A stretch of DNA of 64,000 nucleotides from NCBI RefSeq assembly GCF_004801395.1, contig NZ_SSOA01000002.1:186001-250000 (forward strand), written 5' to 3'. Position numbers and translations under genes: made by a program. This DNA is from Gillisella terrae (GTDB lineage: Bacteria; Pseudomonadota; Alphaproteobacteria; Rhizobiales; Rhizobiaceae). Positions 36,125 to 46,463 of the stretch are shown here, in pieces. The stretch's first letter is position 1. The number at the start of each line of letters is the position of its first letter. Under the pieces are notes generated by a model. That model saw only the letters and a list, made by a program, of their open reading frames with translations, had not been told where the DNA came from and did not search any database.

Positions 36125-36589
36125 TACAAAGCAAGTTTCCGCACACCAGTCCAAAGACGTATTTTACCCCTTTTCGTGTTTGAGAAGGGTGAAATGCATT
36201 CCTCTGTCGCGGACACAGCATAACCGTCAACGCTGCAATACAGCGATCTAATTTTGATGGATAATTTCCACCTGCAATCGACCCAATTTACAGCGCCGTG
36301 CGCCATATATGGCGCACAAAGGCTCAAAGTGACACTTTTAATCTGCGGCATAATTTTCACCTTAAATCGATTCCGATTTAAGGAGTTATGCAGTAAGGCG
36401 TGGTGCGGAAAAATTTCTCGCGCCATAAGGCTATAGAGATTGGCCAGGGACGAAGGCTATCCTCCCCCATCCGCTCTTCAACCAAAGCAGTTTAAGGGAA
36501 AAATTCGCGCAGTATAGACCGAGCAATACTGCAAATTGCCCAGCGCCAAAGATGGCGCAGGGCGCTGCGTTCAGGTTTCTACCTTGACC
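36125..36589. other. Gene-free stretch between the rod-like gene and alaS
   Basis: 465 bases without a supported gene. It contains one full copy of the two-hairpin dispersed repeat (36290-36396), a GCAGTAT/ATACTGC hairpin (36509-36532) and a GCGCCA/TGGCGC hairpin (about 36543-36558) shortly after the alaS stop, which may act as an alaS terminator although no T-run follows. Confidence 0.6.
36290..36396 (+). repeat. Two-hairpin dispersed repeat, copy A
   Basis: First module: ACAGCG then the perfect palindrome GCGCCATATATGGCGC (36299-36314) and ACAAAGG. Second module: CTTAAATCG-ATT-CCGATTTAAG (36361-36381) with flanking CTGC...ATAAT and TTATGCAGTA. It shares order, spacing and orientation with the copies at 50572 and 59851. 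The outer right arm (CGCTGT) of module one has decayed here. Confidence 0.85.
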
Positions 36590-39253
36590 TCAAGCTGCCG
36601 AAATCGCCGCAGCAACAGCTTCGATAGCTTCATCAGCCTTCGCACCGTCAGGGCCGCCAGCCTGTGCCATGTCTGGGCGTCCACCGCCGCCCTTGCCGCC
36701 GAGAGCGGCTGAGGCGATGCGAACCAAATCAACAGCCGATACCTTGGCCGTCAAATCGCCGGTCACACCGACAACTGCACTGGCCTTGCCATCGTCTGCA
36801 ACGGCCACCAAAAGCACCACGCCGGAGCCGAGTGCTGTCTTGGCATCATCAACCATGCCTTTCAGATCCTTGGCATCGATACCAGAGAGCTGTTTGCCGA
36901 TAAATTTCACACCATTAATGTCGCGCGGCGCTTCCGCTTCCCCGCCTGCGCCACCGCCCATGGCCAGCTTGCGCTTGGCATCTGCCAACTCGCGCTCCAG
37001 CTTGCGCCGCTCATCAACCAAAGTTTCAACGCGGGCAATGACTTCGCTCGGCTGCACCTTCAATGTGCCAGCCAGCGCTTTCAGGCGCTCGTCCTGTTCC
37101 GCCAAATAGGCCCGTGCTGTTTCCCCGGTCAGCGCCTCAATTCGGCGAACACCCGCGCCCACGGCACTGTCAGACAGCAGACGAACCAAGCCGATATCGC
37201 CGGTTGCCGAGACATGGGTACCGCCGCAAAGCTCGGTCGAATAGGACTTGCCAGCTTTCGGGCCCCGAATTGCGGTGCCCATCGAAACCACGCGCACTTC
37301 ATCGCCATATTTTTCACCAAACAGCGCCATGGCACCTTCGGCAATCGCATCATCGACAGCCATCAACCGGGTGGTCACCGGTGAATTTTGCAAGATGATC
37401 TCATTGGCCATATCTTCAACGATCTTCAGCTCTTCCGCAGTGATCGGCTTGGGATGAGAAATATCGAAGCGCAAACGCTCAGGCGCAACCAGCGACCCCT
37501 TCTGCGCCACGTGGGTGCCGAGAACTTCCCGCAAAGCTTCGTGCAGCAAATGGGTCGCCGAGTGGTTGGCACGCAAACGAGAGCGGCGCGCATTCGACAC
37601 ATTCAGCACAACAGCAGCACCACTGACGACCGTACCTTCGCGCACCGTCGCGATATGGACATGCAGCCCCTCACCGCGCTTTTGCGTATCCGTCACATCC
37701 AGCACAAAGCCTTCACCAATGATCTCACCGGTGTCGCCCATCTGACCACCAGATTCGGCATAGAATGGTGTCTGGTTGACCACCACCTGAACGCTCTCGC
37801 CCGCCGTCGCTTTTTCAATCACCGCGCCATCACGCACCAAAGCCTGCACTTCGCCTTCAGCGCTCTCAGCCGAATAGCCAAGGAACTCCGTCGCGCCGTG
37901 CTTGTCTTTCACTTCAAACCAGATGGTTTCTGCGGCTTTATCGCCAGAGCCAGACCAGCTTGCGCGGGCTTCAGCCTTCTGACGTTCCATCGCGTCGGTA
38001 AAGCCGGAAATGTCCACACCAATGCCACGGGCGCGCAGCGCATCCTGAGTCAAATCCAGCGGAAAGCCGTAGGTGTCGTAGAGTTTGAAGACAGTTTCAC
38101 CGTCGAGGCTATCGCCCTTGGAGAGATTTGCCGTTGCATCGGACAGCAACGACAGACCGCGCTCCAGAGTTTTACGGAAGCGGTTTTCTTCCAGCTTCAT
38201 CGTTTCCGAAATCAGCGATTCGGCGCGCACCAGTTCAGGATAAGCGCGGCCCATTTGCTGAACCAGAACAGGCAAAAGCTTGTAAATGATCGGCTCACGC
38301 GCACCCAGCAGTTCTGCATGACGCATGGCGCGGCGCATAATGCGGCGCAGGACATAACCGCGACCTTCATTAGATGGCAAAACACCATCGGCAATCAAAA
38401 ATGCCGAAGAGCGCAAGTGGTCGGCAATCACCCGGTGGCTGGCGCGGCGTTCGCCCTCGGCAGCAACACCCGTGAGATCGACAGAAGCGTCAATCAATGC
38501 CCGGAAGAGATCGATGTCGTAATTGTCGTGCTTGCCCTGCAACAGAGCCGCAATGCGCTCAAGACCCATGCCGGTATCAATCGACGGACGCGGAAGATCG
38601 ACGCGCTCTTCCTTGGTGATCTGCTCATATTGCATGAAAACCAGATTCCAGATCTCGATGAAGCGATCACCGTCTTCATCGGCTGAACCTGGAGGGCCAC
38701 CCCAGATATGGTCGCCATGGTCGTAGAAAATTTCTGAACAAGGACCGCAAGGGCCGGTATCACCCATGGCCCAGAAATTGTCGCTGGTCGGGATGCGAAT
38801 AATTTTGTGATCCGGCAGACCGGCAATTTTTTTCCAAAGATTAAAGGCCTCATCATCGGTGTGATAGACCGTCACGCACAGCCGCTCGCGATCGACGCCA
38901 AATTCCTTGGTGATCAGGTTCCATGCCAGTTCAATGGCATTTTCCTTGAAATAGTCACCAAAGGAAAAGTTACCCAGCATTTCAAAAAACGTGTGGTGGC
39001 GCGCGGTATAACCGACATTGTCGAGGTCATTGTGCTTGCCGCCAGCGCGGACGCATTTTTGAGCCGTGGCTGCTGTTGAATAGGGGCGCTGTTCAAGACC
39101 GGTGAAAACGTTTTTAAATTGCACCATCCCAGCATTGGTGAACATCAACGTCGGATCATTGCGCGGCACCAACGGAGACGATGCGACGACTTCATGTCCG
39201 TTGGACTTGAAATAATTGAGGAATGTCGATCGAATGTCGTTTACGCCGCTCAT
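36590..39253 (-). CDS. alaS: Alanyl-tRNA synthetase
   Basis: 887 residues. Class II catalytic core near the N-terminus ([25 protein letters not shown]), the editing-domain metal motif [15 protein letters not shown] and its partner CGGTH, and the C-terminal oligomerisation domain ending in a Gly/Ala-rich [16 protein letters not shown] segment. I start at the ATG at 39253 ([12 protein letters not shown]), with AAGGG upstream; the open frame begins at 39304 but that extension is not conserved in type. It follows recA on the same strand, an arrangement common in alphaproteobacteria. Confidence 0.97.
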   Translation of the reverse strand: MSGVNDIRSTFLNYFKSNGHEVVASSPLVPRNDPTLMFTNAGMVQFKNVFTGLEQRPYSTAATAQKCVRAGGKHNDLDNVGYTARHHTFFEMLGNFSFGDYFKENAIELAWNLITKEFGVDRERLCVTVYHTDDEAFNLWKKIAGLPDHKIIRIPTSDNFWAMGDTGPCGPCSEIFYDHGDHIWGGPPGSADEDGDRFIEIWNLVFMQYEQITKEERVDLPRPSIDTGMGLERIAALLQGKHDNYDIDLFRALIDASVDLTGVAAEGERRASHRVIADHLRSSAFLIADGVLPSNEGRGYVLRRIMRRAMRHAELLGAREPIIYKLLPVLVQQMGRAYPELVRAESLISETMKLEENRFRKTLERGLSLLSDATANLSKGDSLDGETVFKLYDTYGFPLDLTQDALRARGIGVDISGFTDAMERQKAEARASWSGSGDKAAETIWFEVKDKHGATEFLGYSAESAEGEVQALVRDGAVIEKATAGESVQVVVNQTPFYAESGGQMGDTGEIIGEGFVLDVTDTQKRGEGLHVHIATVREGTVVSGAAVVLNVSNARRSRLRANHSATHLLHEALREVLGTHVAQKGSLVAPERLRFDISHPKPITAEELKIVEDMANEIILQNSPVTTRLMAVDDAIAEGAMALFGEKYGDEVRVVSMGTAIRGPKAGKSYSTELCGGTHVSATGDIGLVRLLSDSAVGAGVRRIEALTGETARAYLAEQDERLKALAGTLKVQPSEVIARVETLVDERRKLERELADAKRKLAMGGGAGGEAEAPRDINGVKFIGKQLSGIDAKDLKGMVDDAKTALGSGVVLLVAVADDGKASAVVGVTGDLTAKVSAVDLVRIASAALGGKGGGGRPDMAQAGGPDGAKADEAIEAVAAAISAA

Positions 39254-39342
39254 GGGGTGCCCTTGGAAATAAGTGTCCGCTCGCGGACAAACGTCAGAAA
39301 ACAACGGCTTTTATCGCCCGTCGCCTCGCCTGTCCAGTCTGT

Positions 39343-39378
39343 GTCAAAAAAACGGCCGAAGATAAACTCCGGCCGTTT
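39343..39378 (-). terminator. Intrinsic terminator of recA
   Basis: On the minus strand a nine-bp stem AAACGGCCG / CGGCCGTTT (39370-39378 with 39350-39358) runs into a T-tract of seven. It lies 25 bp past the recA stop and separates recA from alaS. Confidence 0.9.
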
Positions 39379-39403
39379 GACATCTTCCAACGTGATAAAA
39401 AAA

Positions 39404-40492
39404 TCAGCCCTCGTCGCTCTCGACACCATCATTGGCATCAGGGCCACCGTTTTCCAGGAACCGCTCGGCAATCAAGCCAGCGTTTTGACGCAAGGCCAAT
39501 TCAATTTCCTCGGCCACCGCCGGATTGTCACGCAAAAACGTCTTGGCATTTTCACGTCCCTGCCCAAGGCGCTGACTGTTGTAAGAGAACCACGCGCCCG
39601 ACTTCTCTACGATGCCGGCCTTAACGCCAAGATCCACCAACTCGCCTGTCTTGGAAACGCCTTCGCCATACATGATGTCGAATTCGACCTGCTTGAAGGG
39701 AGGCGCCATCTTGTTCTTGACGACCTTCACGCGGGTCTGGTTACCAACCACCTCTTCACGATCCTTGACGGCACCGATACGGCGAATATCCAAACGCACA
39801 GATGCGTAGAACTTCAGAGCGTTACCGCCTGTGGTGGTTTCTGGCGAACCAAACATCACACCAATCTTCATACGAATCTGGTTGATGAAAATAACCATGC
39901 AATTTGAGCGCGAGATAGAGCCTGTCAGCTTACGCAGCGCCTGGCTCATCAAACGGGCCTGCATGCCTGGCAGGCTATCACCCATTTCGCCTTCAATTTC
40001 GGCCTTCGGCGTCAAAGCCGCCACTGAGTCAACAACCAACACATCGATAGCACCAGAGCGGACCAGCGTATCAGTGATTTCCAACGCCTGCTCACCCGTG
40101 TCTGGCTGTGAAATCAACAGACCCTGAAGGTCTACGCCCAGCTTGCGGGCATAAACCGGATCAAGCGCGTGTTCGGCATCGACAAAGGCGCAAACGCCAC
40201 CTTTTTTCTGCGCTTCGGCAATTGTTTGCAGCGCAAGTGTGGTTTTACCAGAGCTTTCCGGGCCATAAATTTCTACAATACGGCCCTTAGGCAGGCCGCC
40301 AATACCAAGCGCAATATCGAGACTGAGGGATCCAGTTGATACCGTCTCCACTTCGACAATTTTCTCGTTTGCGCCGAGTTTCATGATCGAACCCTTGCCG
40401 AATGAGCGTTCGATCTGCGCCAGGGCCGCTTCCAATGCCTTGCTTTTATCCACCGTTTTGTCCTCTACGAGCCGCAAAGAATTTTGTGACAT
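39404..40492 (-). CDS. recA: Recombinase RecA
   Basis: 362 residues. Walker [10 protein letters not shown] (about 77-85 in this start), VDAEHALDP, the L1 and L2 loops in [27 protein letters not shown] and [29 protein letters not shown], and an acidic C-terminal tail. I start at the ATG at 40492 (MSQNSLRL), which has AAAGG eight bases upstream; the frame includes an ATG three codons earlier. A possible LexA box lies upstream at 40620-40634. Confidence 0.97.
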   Translation of the reverse strand: MSQNSLRLVEDKTVDKSKALEAALAQIERSFGKGSIMKLGANEKIVEVETVSTGSLSLDIALGIGGLPKGRIVEIYGPESSGKTTLALQTIAEAQKKGGVCAFVDAEHALDPVYARKLGVDLQGLLISQPDTGEQALEITDTLVRSGAIDVLVVDSVAALTPKAEIEGEMGDSLPGMQARLMSQALRKLTGSISRSNCMVIFINQIRMKIGVMFGSPETTTGGNALKFYASVRLDIRRIGAVKDREEVVGNQTRVKVVKNKMAPPFKQVEFDIMYGEGVSKTGELVDLGVKAGIVEKSGAWFSYNSQRLGQGRENAKTFLRDNPAVAEEIELALRQNAGLIAERFLENGGPDANDGVESDEG

Positions 40493-40619
40493 TTTAAACA
40501 CCTTTAGGTTATTGAAGCCGCGTAGGCAACGAAACTGAAGACATGGAATATGTACATGTTTTGTTCCGTTTTGACAACCCCCATCTAACCAATTGTGTTC
40601 ACTCCTTAATCTATCGTTT

Positions 40620-40634
40620 GTTCTCTTAATGTTT
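40620..40634 (-). promoter_or_regulatory. Possible SOS (LexA) box between recA and psuK
   Basis: GTTC-TCTTAAT-GTTT on the plus strand (AAAC-N7-GAAC on the minus strand) matches the alphaproteobacterial LexA consensus GTTC-N7-GTTC at seven of eight positions. It is 128 bp from the recA start, somewhat far, so this is tentative. Confidence 0.4.
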
Positions 40635-40716
40635 CCATGGACTTATTTGAGCCACATGGTTTGAGGAATCAAGGTATGGGTTATCGTAAACGTCTCAAAA
40701 GGCGATTCGAATTTCA

Positions 40717-41685
40717 ATGAATCTGAAGAGGTCGCAGGTGGAAATCGACATACTTGTGTTTGGTGGCGCGCACATTGATCGCCGTGGCCGAATCGACGCT
40801 GAGACGATGCCGGGTGCGAGCAATCCCGGACGATGGATTGAAGAGCCGGGCGGCGGCGGATTTAACGCAGCACGCTCGCTTGCCCGGCTTGGTCTTCGTA
40901 TCGCAATGATATCGCCGCGCGGCGGTGATGCGATTGGTCAGCGTGTAGCCCAAGCGGCACTAGACGCGGGCATCGATGACCGGCCATTTACCTTTCTGGA
41001 TCGAGCAACCCCGAGCTACACCGCCATTTTGGAGCGCGATGGCAACCTTGTGATTGCGATTGCCGATATGGATCTTTATCGGCTCTTCACGCCGCGTCGG
41101 TTAAAAATCAGAGCGGTGCGGGACGCCATTTTGAATGCCGGTGCATTGTTGATCGACGCCAATTTGCCAGCGGACACCCTCGAAGCTCTGGCGAGACAAG
41201 CGCAGGCGCTTGGAAAGCCCGTGGCTGGCATCGGAATTTCGCCCGCGAAAGTGGTGCGCTATCGCGATTGCCTGGGCGCAATGGACTATCTGTTTTTGAA
41301 TGCCGCCGAGGCCAGAACACTAACAGCCGCCTCACCGTCTGATCCTTCCGCGTGGCCAGCACTTTTGCGCAATATTGGCCTTAAAGGTGGGGTTGTTACC
41401 AATGGTTCAGGCCCTGTCATCGCCTTTAATCATGAGGGCGATTTCGCGCTGACACCGCCAAAACTTGAGACTCTGGTAGACGTGACGGGTGCGGGTGATT
41501 CGCTCTGCGCCGGTACGCTATCGCAATTGGTGAAGGGCCATGGTTTGGCTCATTCACTAAAGCATGGTGTTGCCTTGGCGGGGCTGACCCTGCTATCTCC
41601 TCATGCGACTGCCGAGGATCTGACACCAGAGCGCCTTTCAGCCCATCTCGATGACATTCCAGAGCCGCATGCTCTGAGCCAATAA
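40717..41685 (+). CDS. psuK: PfkB-family sugar kinase, probable pseudouridine kinase
   Basis: 322 residues of the ribokinase/PfkB family: N-terminal GGAHIDRRGRI, the Gly-rich GGGGFNAARSLARLG substrate segment, and the C-terminal catalytic DVTGAGDSLCAGTL with the Asp base. It sits 15 bp upstream of a pseudouridine-5'-phosphate glycosidase gene, which is the basis for calling it pseudouridine kinase: phosphorylation of pseudouridine would feed PsuG. Family membership is secure; the substrate is inferred from context. Confidence 0.85.
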   Translation: MNLKRSQVEIDILVFGGAHIDRRGRIDAETMPGASNPGRWIEEPGGGGFNAARSLARLGLRIAMISPRGGDAIGQRVAQAALDAGIDDRPFTFLDRATPSYTAILERDGNLVIAIADMDLYRLFTPRRLKIRAVRDAILNAGALLIDANLPADTLEALARQAQALGKPVAGIGISPAKVVRYRDCLGAMDYLFLNAAEARTLTAASPSDPSAWPALLRNIGLKGGVVTNGSGPVIAFNHEGDFALTPPKLETLVDVTGAGDSLCAGTLSQLVKGHGLAHSLKHGVALAGLTLLSPHATAEDLTPERLSAHLDDIPEPHALSQ

Positions 41686-41700
41686 ACAAGTGGACACTTC

Positions 41701-42624
41701 ATGACCCGAGCTATCTCCCCGCTTCTGCCAATCGTTTATTCCCATGAAGTTGCCGCAGCCAAGGCGCGCAACGCGCCCATCGTGGCACTCGAATCGACCA
41801 TCATCACCCACGGCATGCCTTATCCCGCCAATGTTGAAATGGCCAAAAGTGTCGAGGCGATCATTCGCGAAGGCGGCGCGACACCTGCCACCATCGCCGT
41901 GATTGAAGGCGTTTTGCACATTGGGCTTGAAGAAGACCAGCTGCAGAAGCTGGCGCAATTGAAGGACGTGATGAAAGTGTCGCGTGCGGATCTGGCTTTT
42001 GCCATTGCCGAGCGTCGCTCTGGTGCCACAACGGTTGCTGCCACCATGATTGCTGCGGCCCGCGCCAATATCGCTGTTTTTGCCACAGGTGGCATTGGCG
42101 GCGTGCATCGCGGTGCAGAAGAGAGTTTTGACATCTCGGCGGATCTGCAGGAGCTGGCGCGCACGCGCGTTGTTGTGGTTTGCGCCGGTGCGAAATCAAT
42201 TCTGGATGTGCCGAAAACATTGGAAGTGTTGGAAACGGCGGGTGTTCCGGTTGTTACCTATGACAGCCATGAATTCCCGGCGTTCTGGTCGCGCCAGTCT
42301 GGCCTGAAAAGTCCGCTGACACTGGAAAGCCCGGCTGCCATTGCCAATTTCCAGAAGGTTCGCGATCAATTGGGGATCGATGGCGGCATGTTGATTGCCA
42401 ATCCAGTGCCGGAGGAACATGAAATCTCTCGCGAAGAGATGGAAATTTACATTGGCCGCGCGCTTGCCAGCGCCGAACGCGAAGAAATCTCCGGAAAGGA
42501 AGTGACACCCTTCCTGCTGGACGCCATTTTCCAATTGACAGAAGGCCGCAGCCTCAAGACCAATATTGCTCTGGTGGAAAATAACGCCCGTTTGGCGGCA
42601 GAAATTGCCGTGGCCATGGCATAA
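41701..42624 (+). CDS. psuG: Pseudouridine-5'-phosphate glycosidase
   Basis: 307 residues. PsuG cleaves the C-C glycosidic bond of pseudouridine 5'-phosphate to uracil and ribose 5-phosphate. Family blocks: VALESTIITHGMPYPANVEMA, IAVIEGVLHIGL, the catalytic Lys region VSRADLAFAIAERRSGATTVAATM, ATGGIGGVHRGAEESFDISADL, and YDSHEFPAFWSR. Length is usual. It forms an operon with psuK and ends at a strong bidirectional terminator. Confidence 0.95.
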   Translation: MTRAISPLLPIVYSHEVAAAKARNAPIVALESTIITHGMPYPANVEMAKSVEAIIREGGATPATIAVIEGVLHIGLEEDQLQKLAQLKDVMKVSRADLAFAIAERRSGATTVAATMIAAARANIAVFATGGIGGVHRGAEESFDISADLQELARTRVVVVCAGAKSILDVPKTLEVLETAGVPVVTYDSHEFPAFWSRQSGLKSPLTLESPAAIANFQKVRDQLGIDGGMLIANPVPEEHEISREEMEIYIGRALASAEREEISGKEVTPFLLDAIFQLTEGRSLKTNIALVENNARLAAEIAVAMA

Positions 42625-42700
42625 TTAGTGCCTTAAGAACAGTCTCATCCATCTGCATTGGGAAATGAGACGGTTCCCATCAATGTTCTGTAAGAACCAC

Positions 42701-42728
42701 AAAAGCCCGGAATTTCTTCCGGGCTTTT
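42701..42728. terminator. Bidirectional terminator between psuG and the L,D-transpeptidase gene
   Basis: Perfect 12-bp inverted repeat AAAAGCCCGGAA / TTCCGGGCTTTT around a TTTC loop. T-runs on both sides serve both convergent genes. Confidence 0.9.
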
Positions 42729-42750
42729 GTTTCATCCAACACTGTTGTTT

Positions 42751-44601
42751 TTAACCCGCGCGGGCGGCAGATGTTGCCACAAACGCCTTTCGCGTTGCTT
42801 CATCACGGTTATAGATGTCATCATAGTAACGCACGACGCCATCTTTATCCGGCCATGCGGTAAAATACGCCACATAGACGGGGAACTTCTGCGGCACTTG
42901 TACTGCGCGGTTCTGGCCAGAGGCGATCTGCTGGTTGATATCAGCAACAGTGGTGTTCATAACCGCGGCCGCCATTACGCGCGGCTCCGAAAGACGAACA
43001 CAGCCGTGGCTGAGTGCGCGCATATCACGCTTGAAGAAGCTCTTGGCGGGCGTGTCATGCATATAAATCGCATGGGCATTCGGGAAGAGAATCTTCAAAT
43101 CACCCAGAGCATTATCGCTGCTTGGCGGCTGGCGCACATCAACATCGCTGGTGGTGTTCCAGTTGATGTCCGAGGAGCGAACGCGGCGGCCCTTGTAGCT
43201 GACCTCATAGCCAAGACGGTCAAGATAGCTTGGGTCGCGGCGCAACTTTGGCAGCATCTCATTGACGATGATGGACCGTGGAACACCCCAATAGGGATTG
43301 AATTCCACAGTCTGGATCATGTTCTGGAAGAAATATGTCTGGTGGCCGGGACCGCCAACAACAACGCGCATGGCGAGTTGCTGCTGCCTGTCATTGTAAT
43401 AATAGGCTTCAAAAGCCGCAGCATTGATCAAGACATAGCGCGGACCCAGATCGGCTGGCAACCAGCGTAGCTCTTCCATGGCCACGACCAGCTTTTCGAT
43501 TTTTTCCGCATCGGAATGACCAACCATGGTGCGGACGGTGGCCGGGCCAATCACACCATCAGGCTTCAAGCCCTGTTCTTTCTGATAGGCTTCAACCAGG
43601 CTCACCAACTCAGGCGTATAGTCTGGCGTGCCGGTGTAATTGGTCAAGGTCAGAGCATTGTCGGTTTTCAGCGCATCGCTGCCATAAGCTTTTATGCCTG
43701 CGATAATATTGGCAAGCTCCGGATTTGAGCCACCCGGCTTCAAAATACCCTTGAGATCAATCTTGACGGTCTGGGCCTGCTGCGCCTGATTTTCGTCCAT
43801 CATTTTTTTCAGCTCGGCCTTCAAAGCCAGAAACTGCGGATTGGAAGGATCTTTGCTGCGCAGATAGGCCGCGACATCCGGGCTGGTGCGCAAAAGATCA
43901 AGCACTGGCTCAAGTGGCACAGATTTGCGCTTGAAATCGTAATAGCCGGAAATGCGATTTGGATCGATGCGGCCGCGCACCGTATCCTGCACATAGGTCA
44001 GCATCTTGGCGGACAATTCGAGCTCAAACTTCATCAGCGCTTGCTGGCGAGCCTGATCGTCCATGCCAGCGACATCTTCCGGCAATTTGACCGCATAATC
44101 AGCAGGGTCCAAACCGACAGTATCGGCCAGCGCAAGCGCATCCATGGCGGTTTTGGCCTTATCGACAACACCTTTGCCGTCGGTCCAAATCAAAGCGCCG
44201 TTGTTATTGTAATAATTCTGGACAGCCTCGGCCACATCGGCTGATGCCGAAACCTTGACCTGAGACATGGCCAAATGCGCCACGGCAAGATCATGATCTG
44301 CGCCAAAGGCGGCAATTGGCGTTTCTGGTGCCTTGATGGAAATAGCCTTCCGGCTATCCGGCTTGTAGGTATAGTAGCGCGGGGATGCGATTTTCGAGAT
44401 AGGTTCCGGGTCAGCCAATTGCGCGGGAGGAATAACCTCGGCAGGGCGGGTTTCCTGCCGCTTTTCAGGGCGGCCTCGCAGCAAATCCATCAAAGTGGTC
44501 GCGCCCGCTGTTTGTGGCAGGCACACGGCAAAGGTCGCAGTGGTCATAAGGGCCACCGTCAGCGCCCTGCGAAGTAAAGGTTTTTGCAATTGCTTCCCCA
44601 T
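42751..44601 (-). CDS. L,D-transpeptidase, YcbB/LdtD-like
   Basis: 616 residues. Signal peptide or anchor at the N-terminus (about 10-32, ending AGA), a scaffold domain, a peptidoglycan-binding domain (YQKEQGLKPDGVIGPATVRTM, about 345-370) and a YkuD catalytic domain with the Cys nucleophile in LSHGCVRLSEP (about residue 534) and the upstream HDTPAKSFF. Such enzymes make 3-3 crosslinks in peptidoglycan; in rhizobia they are abundant and tied to polar growth. The upstream region has repeated GTTAAC motifs. Confidence 0.93.
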   Translation of the reverse strand: MGKQLQKPLLRRALTVALMTTATFAVCLPQTAGATTLMDLLRGRPEKRQETRPAEVIPPAQLADPEPISKIASPRYYTYKPDSRKAISIKAPETPIAAFGADHDLAVAHLAMSQVKVSASADVAEAVQNYYNNNGALIWTDGKGVVDKAKTAMDALALADTVGLDPADYAVKLPEDVAGMDDQARQQALMKFELELSAKMLTYVQDTVRGRIDPNRISGYYDFKRKSVPLEPVLDLLRTSPDVAAYLRSKDPSNPQFLALKAELKKMMDENQAQQAQTVKIDLKGILKPGGSNPELANIIAGIKAYGSDALKTDNALTLTNYTGTPDYTPELVSLVEAYQKEQGLKPDGVIGPATVRTMVGHSDAEKIEKLVVAMEELRWLPADLGPRYVLINAAAFEAYYYNDRQQQLAMRVVVGGPGHQTYFFQNMIQTVEFNPYWGVPRSIIVNEMLPKLRRDPSYLDRLGYEVSYKGRRVRSSDINWNTTSDVDVRQPPSSDNALGDLKILFPNAHAIYMHDTPAKSFFKRDMRALSHGCVRLSEPRVMAAAVMNTTVADINQQIASGQNRAVQVPQKFPVYVAYFTAWPDKDGVVRYYDDIYNRDEATRKAFVATSAARAG

Positions 44602-44942
44602 TCAGAAAGTCGCGTACCGGAATCAGGCATTGATCCCTGTTGATTTTGGTGGCTTCCCTAGCTGATTGCATCAGTGTTGGGAAGATTTGCGTTTTGAAAA
44701 CACCGACAATCAAAGGGTCAATTTAACGTGACTCCTTTGGACCGGCGCATCGTTAACACAGAGGTAAGGTTAAGCCGCCAAATCGTTAACATTCAGTAAC
44801 CATATTACGCAAAGCGTACAAAAAACACTCACATTTGCGTTGTACCGATACCTTTGACGCAGCGATCAAAAAGATGCATTAAATACTCATCTTTTCCATT
44901 GGGAGCATAACACCTCCCTCGCCTGATCATGAGGAAAATGCC
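44602..44942. other. Divergent intergenic region between the L,D-transpeptidase gene and fumC
   Basis: 341 bases, no gene. It carries the direct repeat ATCGTTAACA twice (44749-44758 and 44782-44791, 33 bp apart). Around the first, GTTAA-N7-GTAA (44753-44768) fits eight of nine positions of a reverse-oriented CtrA site. Promoters of both flanking genes must lie here. Confidence 0.5.
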
Positions 44943-46334
44943 ATGACATCCAGCCGTATCGAGACAGACACCTTTGGCCAAATTGAGGTGGCCAGTGACA
45001 AATACTGGGGCGCACAGGCCCAGCGCTCTCTTGGAAATTTCAAGATCGGCTGGGAGAAGCAGCCTTTGCCGGTAGTTCGTGCGCTGGGCATTGTGAAGCA
45101 AGCAGCAGCGCGCGCCAATATGGCCTTGGGGCAGCTCGATGCAAAGCTGGGCGAGGTCATCATTCAGGCCGCGCAAGAGGTGATCGACGGCAAGTTGAAC
45201 GAGCACTTTCCGCTGGTGGTGTGGCAGACTGGCTCTGGCACGCAATCAAATATGAATGCCAATGAAGTGATCTCCAATCGGGCCATTGAATTGCTCGGCG
45301 GCGTGATGGGCTCAAAAAAGCCGGTTCATCCCAATGATCACGTCAATATGAGCCAATCCTCCAACGATACTTACCCCACCGCCATGCATATTGCTGCTGC
45401 GGAATACGTGACCCATCATCTGCTGCCGGGCTTGCGCCATCTGCATGACGCACTGGATGCCAAGGCCAAGGCCTTTGCCCATATCATCAAGATTGGCCGC
45501 ACACACACACAGGATGCCACACCGCTGACCTTGGGGCAGGAATTTTCCGGCTATGCCGCGCAAGTGGCCTCCAGCATCAAGCGCATCGAACTCACCCTGC
45601 CCGGTCTGTATGAACTGGCACAAGGCGGCACCGCTGTTGGCACCGGGTTGAATGCCCCCATTGGCTTTGCCGAAAAAGTAGCGGAAGAAATCGCCAAGAT
45701 CACCGGCCTGCCCTTTGTCACCGCCCCCAACAAGTTTGAAGCGCTGGCGGCGCATGATGCCATGGTGTTTGCCCATGGGGCCATCAATGCAGCCGCAGCC
45801 GCCTGCTTCAAGATTGCCAATGACATCCGCTTCCTTGGCTCCGGCCCGCGTGCTGGCCTTGGCGAATTGGCCCTGCCGGAAAACGAGCCGGGTTCCTCCA
45901 TCATGCCGGGCAAGGTCAATCCGACCCAATCGGAAGCCATGACACAAGTGTGCGCCCATATCTTTGGCAACAATGCCGCCATTACCTTTGCGGGCAGCCA
46001 AGGCCATTTCGAACTGAATGTCTATAACCCGATGATGGCCTATAATTTCCTGCAATCGGTGCAATTGCTTGGTGATGCTGCGGTCTCGTTTACCGACAAT
46101 TGCGTGGTGGGCATTGAAGCGCGGGAAGATAACATCAAAAAGGGTGTCGAAAACTCGCTGATGCTGGTCACAGCTCTCAACAGCAAGCTCGGTTATGATG
46201 CCTGCGCCAAGATTGCCAAAACCGCCCACAAGAATGGCACCACCTTGCGCGAAGAGGCGGTTGGCGGTGGCTATCTAACCAATGAAGAGTTTGATGAATA
46301 TGTACGGCCGGAATTGATGATCGGGCCCAAATGA
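44943..46334 (+). CDS. fumC: Fumarate hydratase class II
   Basis: 463-residue, iron-independent TCA-cycle fumarase of the aspartase/fumarase superfamily. Visible: [28 protein letters not shown] at the start, [38 protein letters not shown], the catalytic His region [20 protein letters not shown], and the signature [13 protein letters not shown]. The ATG has GAGGAAAATGCC upstream. A class I fumarase gene follows 129 bp later on the same strand. Confidence 0.97.
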   Translation: MTSSRIETDTFGQIEVASDKYWGAQAQRSLGNFKIGWEKQPLPVVRALGIVKQAAARANMALGQLDAKLGEVIIQAAQEVIDGKLNEHFPLVVWQTGSGTQSNMNANEVISNRAIELLGGVMGSKKPVHPNDHVNMSQSSNDTYPTAMHIAAAEYVTHHLLPGLRHLHDALDAKAKAFAHIIKIGRTHTQDATPLTLGQEFSGYAAQVASSIKRIELTLPGLYELAQGGTAVGTGLNAPIGFAEKVAEEIAKITGLPFVTAPNKFEALAAHDAMVFAHGAINAAAAACFKIANDIRFLGSGPRAGLGELALPENEPGSSIMPGKVNPTQSEAMTQVCAHIFGNNAAITFAGSQGHFELNVYNPMMAYNFLQSVQLLGDAAVSFTDNCVVGIEAREDNIKKGVENSLMLVTALNSKLGYDACAKIAKTAHKNGTTLREEAVGGGYLTNEEFDEYVRPELMIGPK

Positions 46335-46463
46335 TTTTTCTGTTTTGCAGTGCGGGCGATAATCCTGCACTGCAAACTCCACTTTAGAATCGTTTGCAAA
46401 TCCACCTTCGCGGGACTAGACGGATGTTCGGAAAAATACCGATCCGGCAAGAAAGGTCCTTTG

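Noticed and set aside
37388..38686. 432-codon plus-strand open frame opposite alaS
   Set aside because: Antisense shadow of the alanyl-tRNA synthetase gene.
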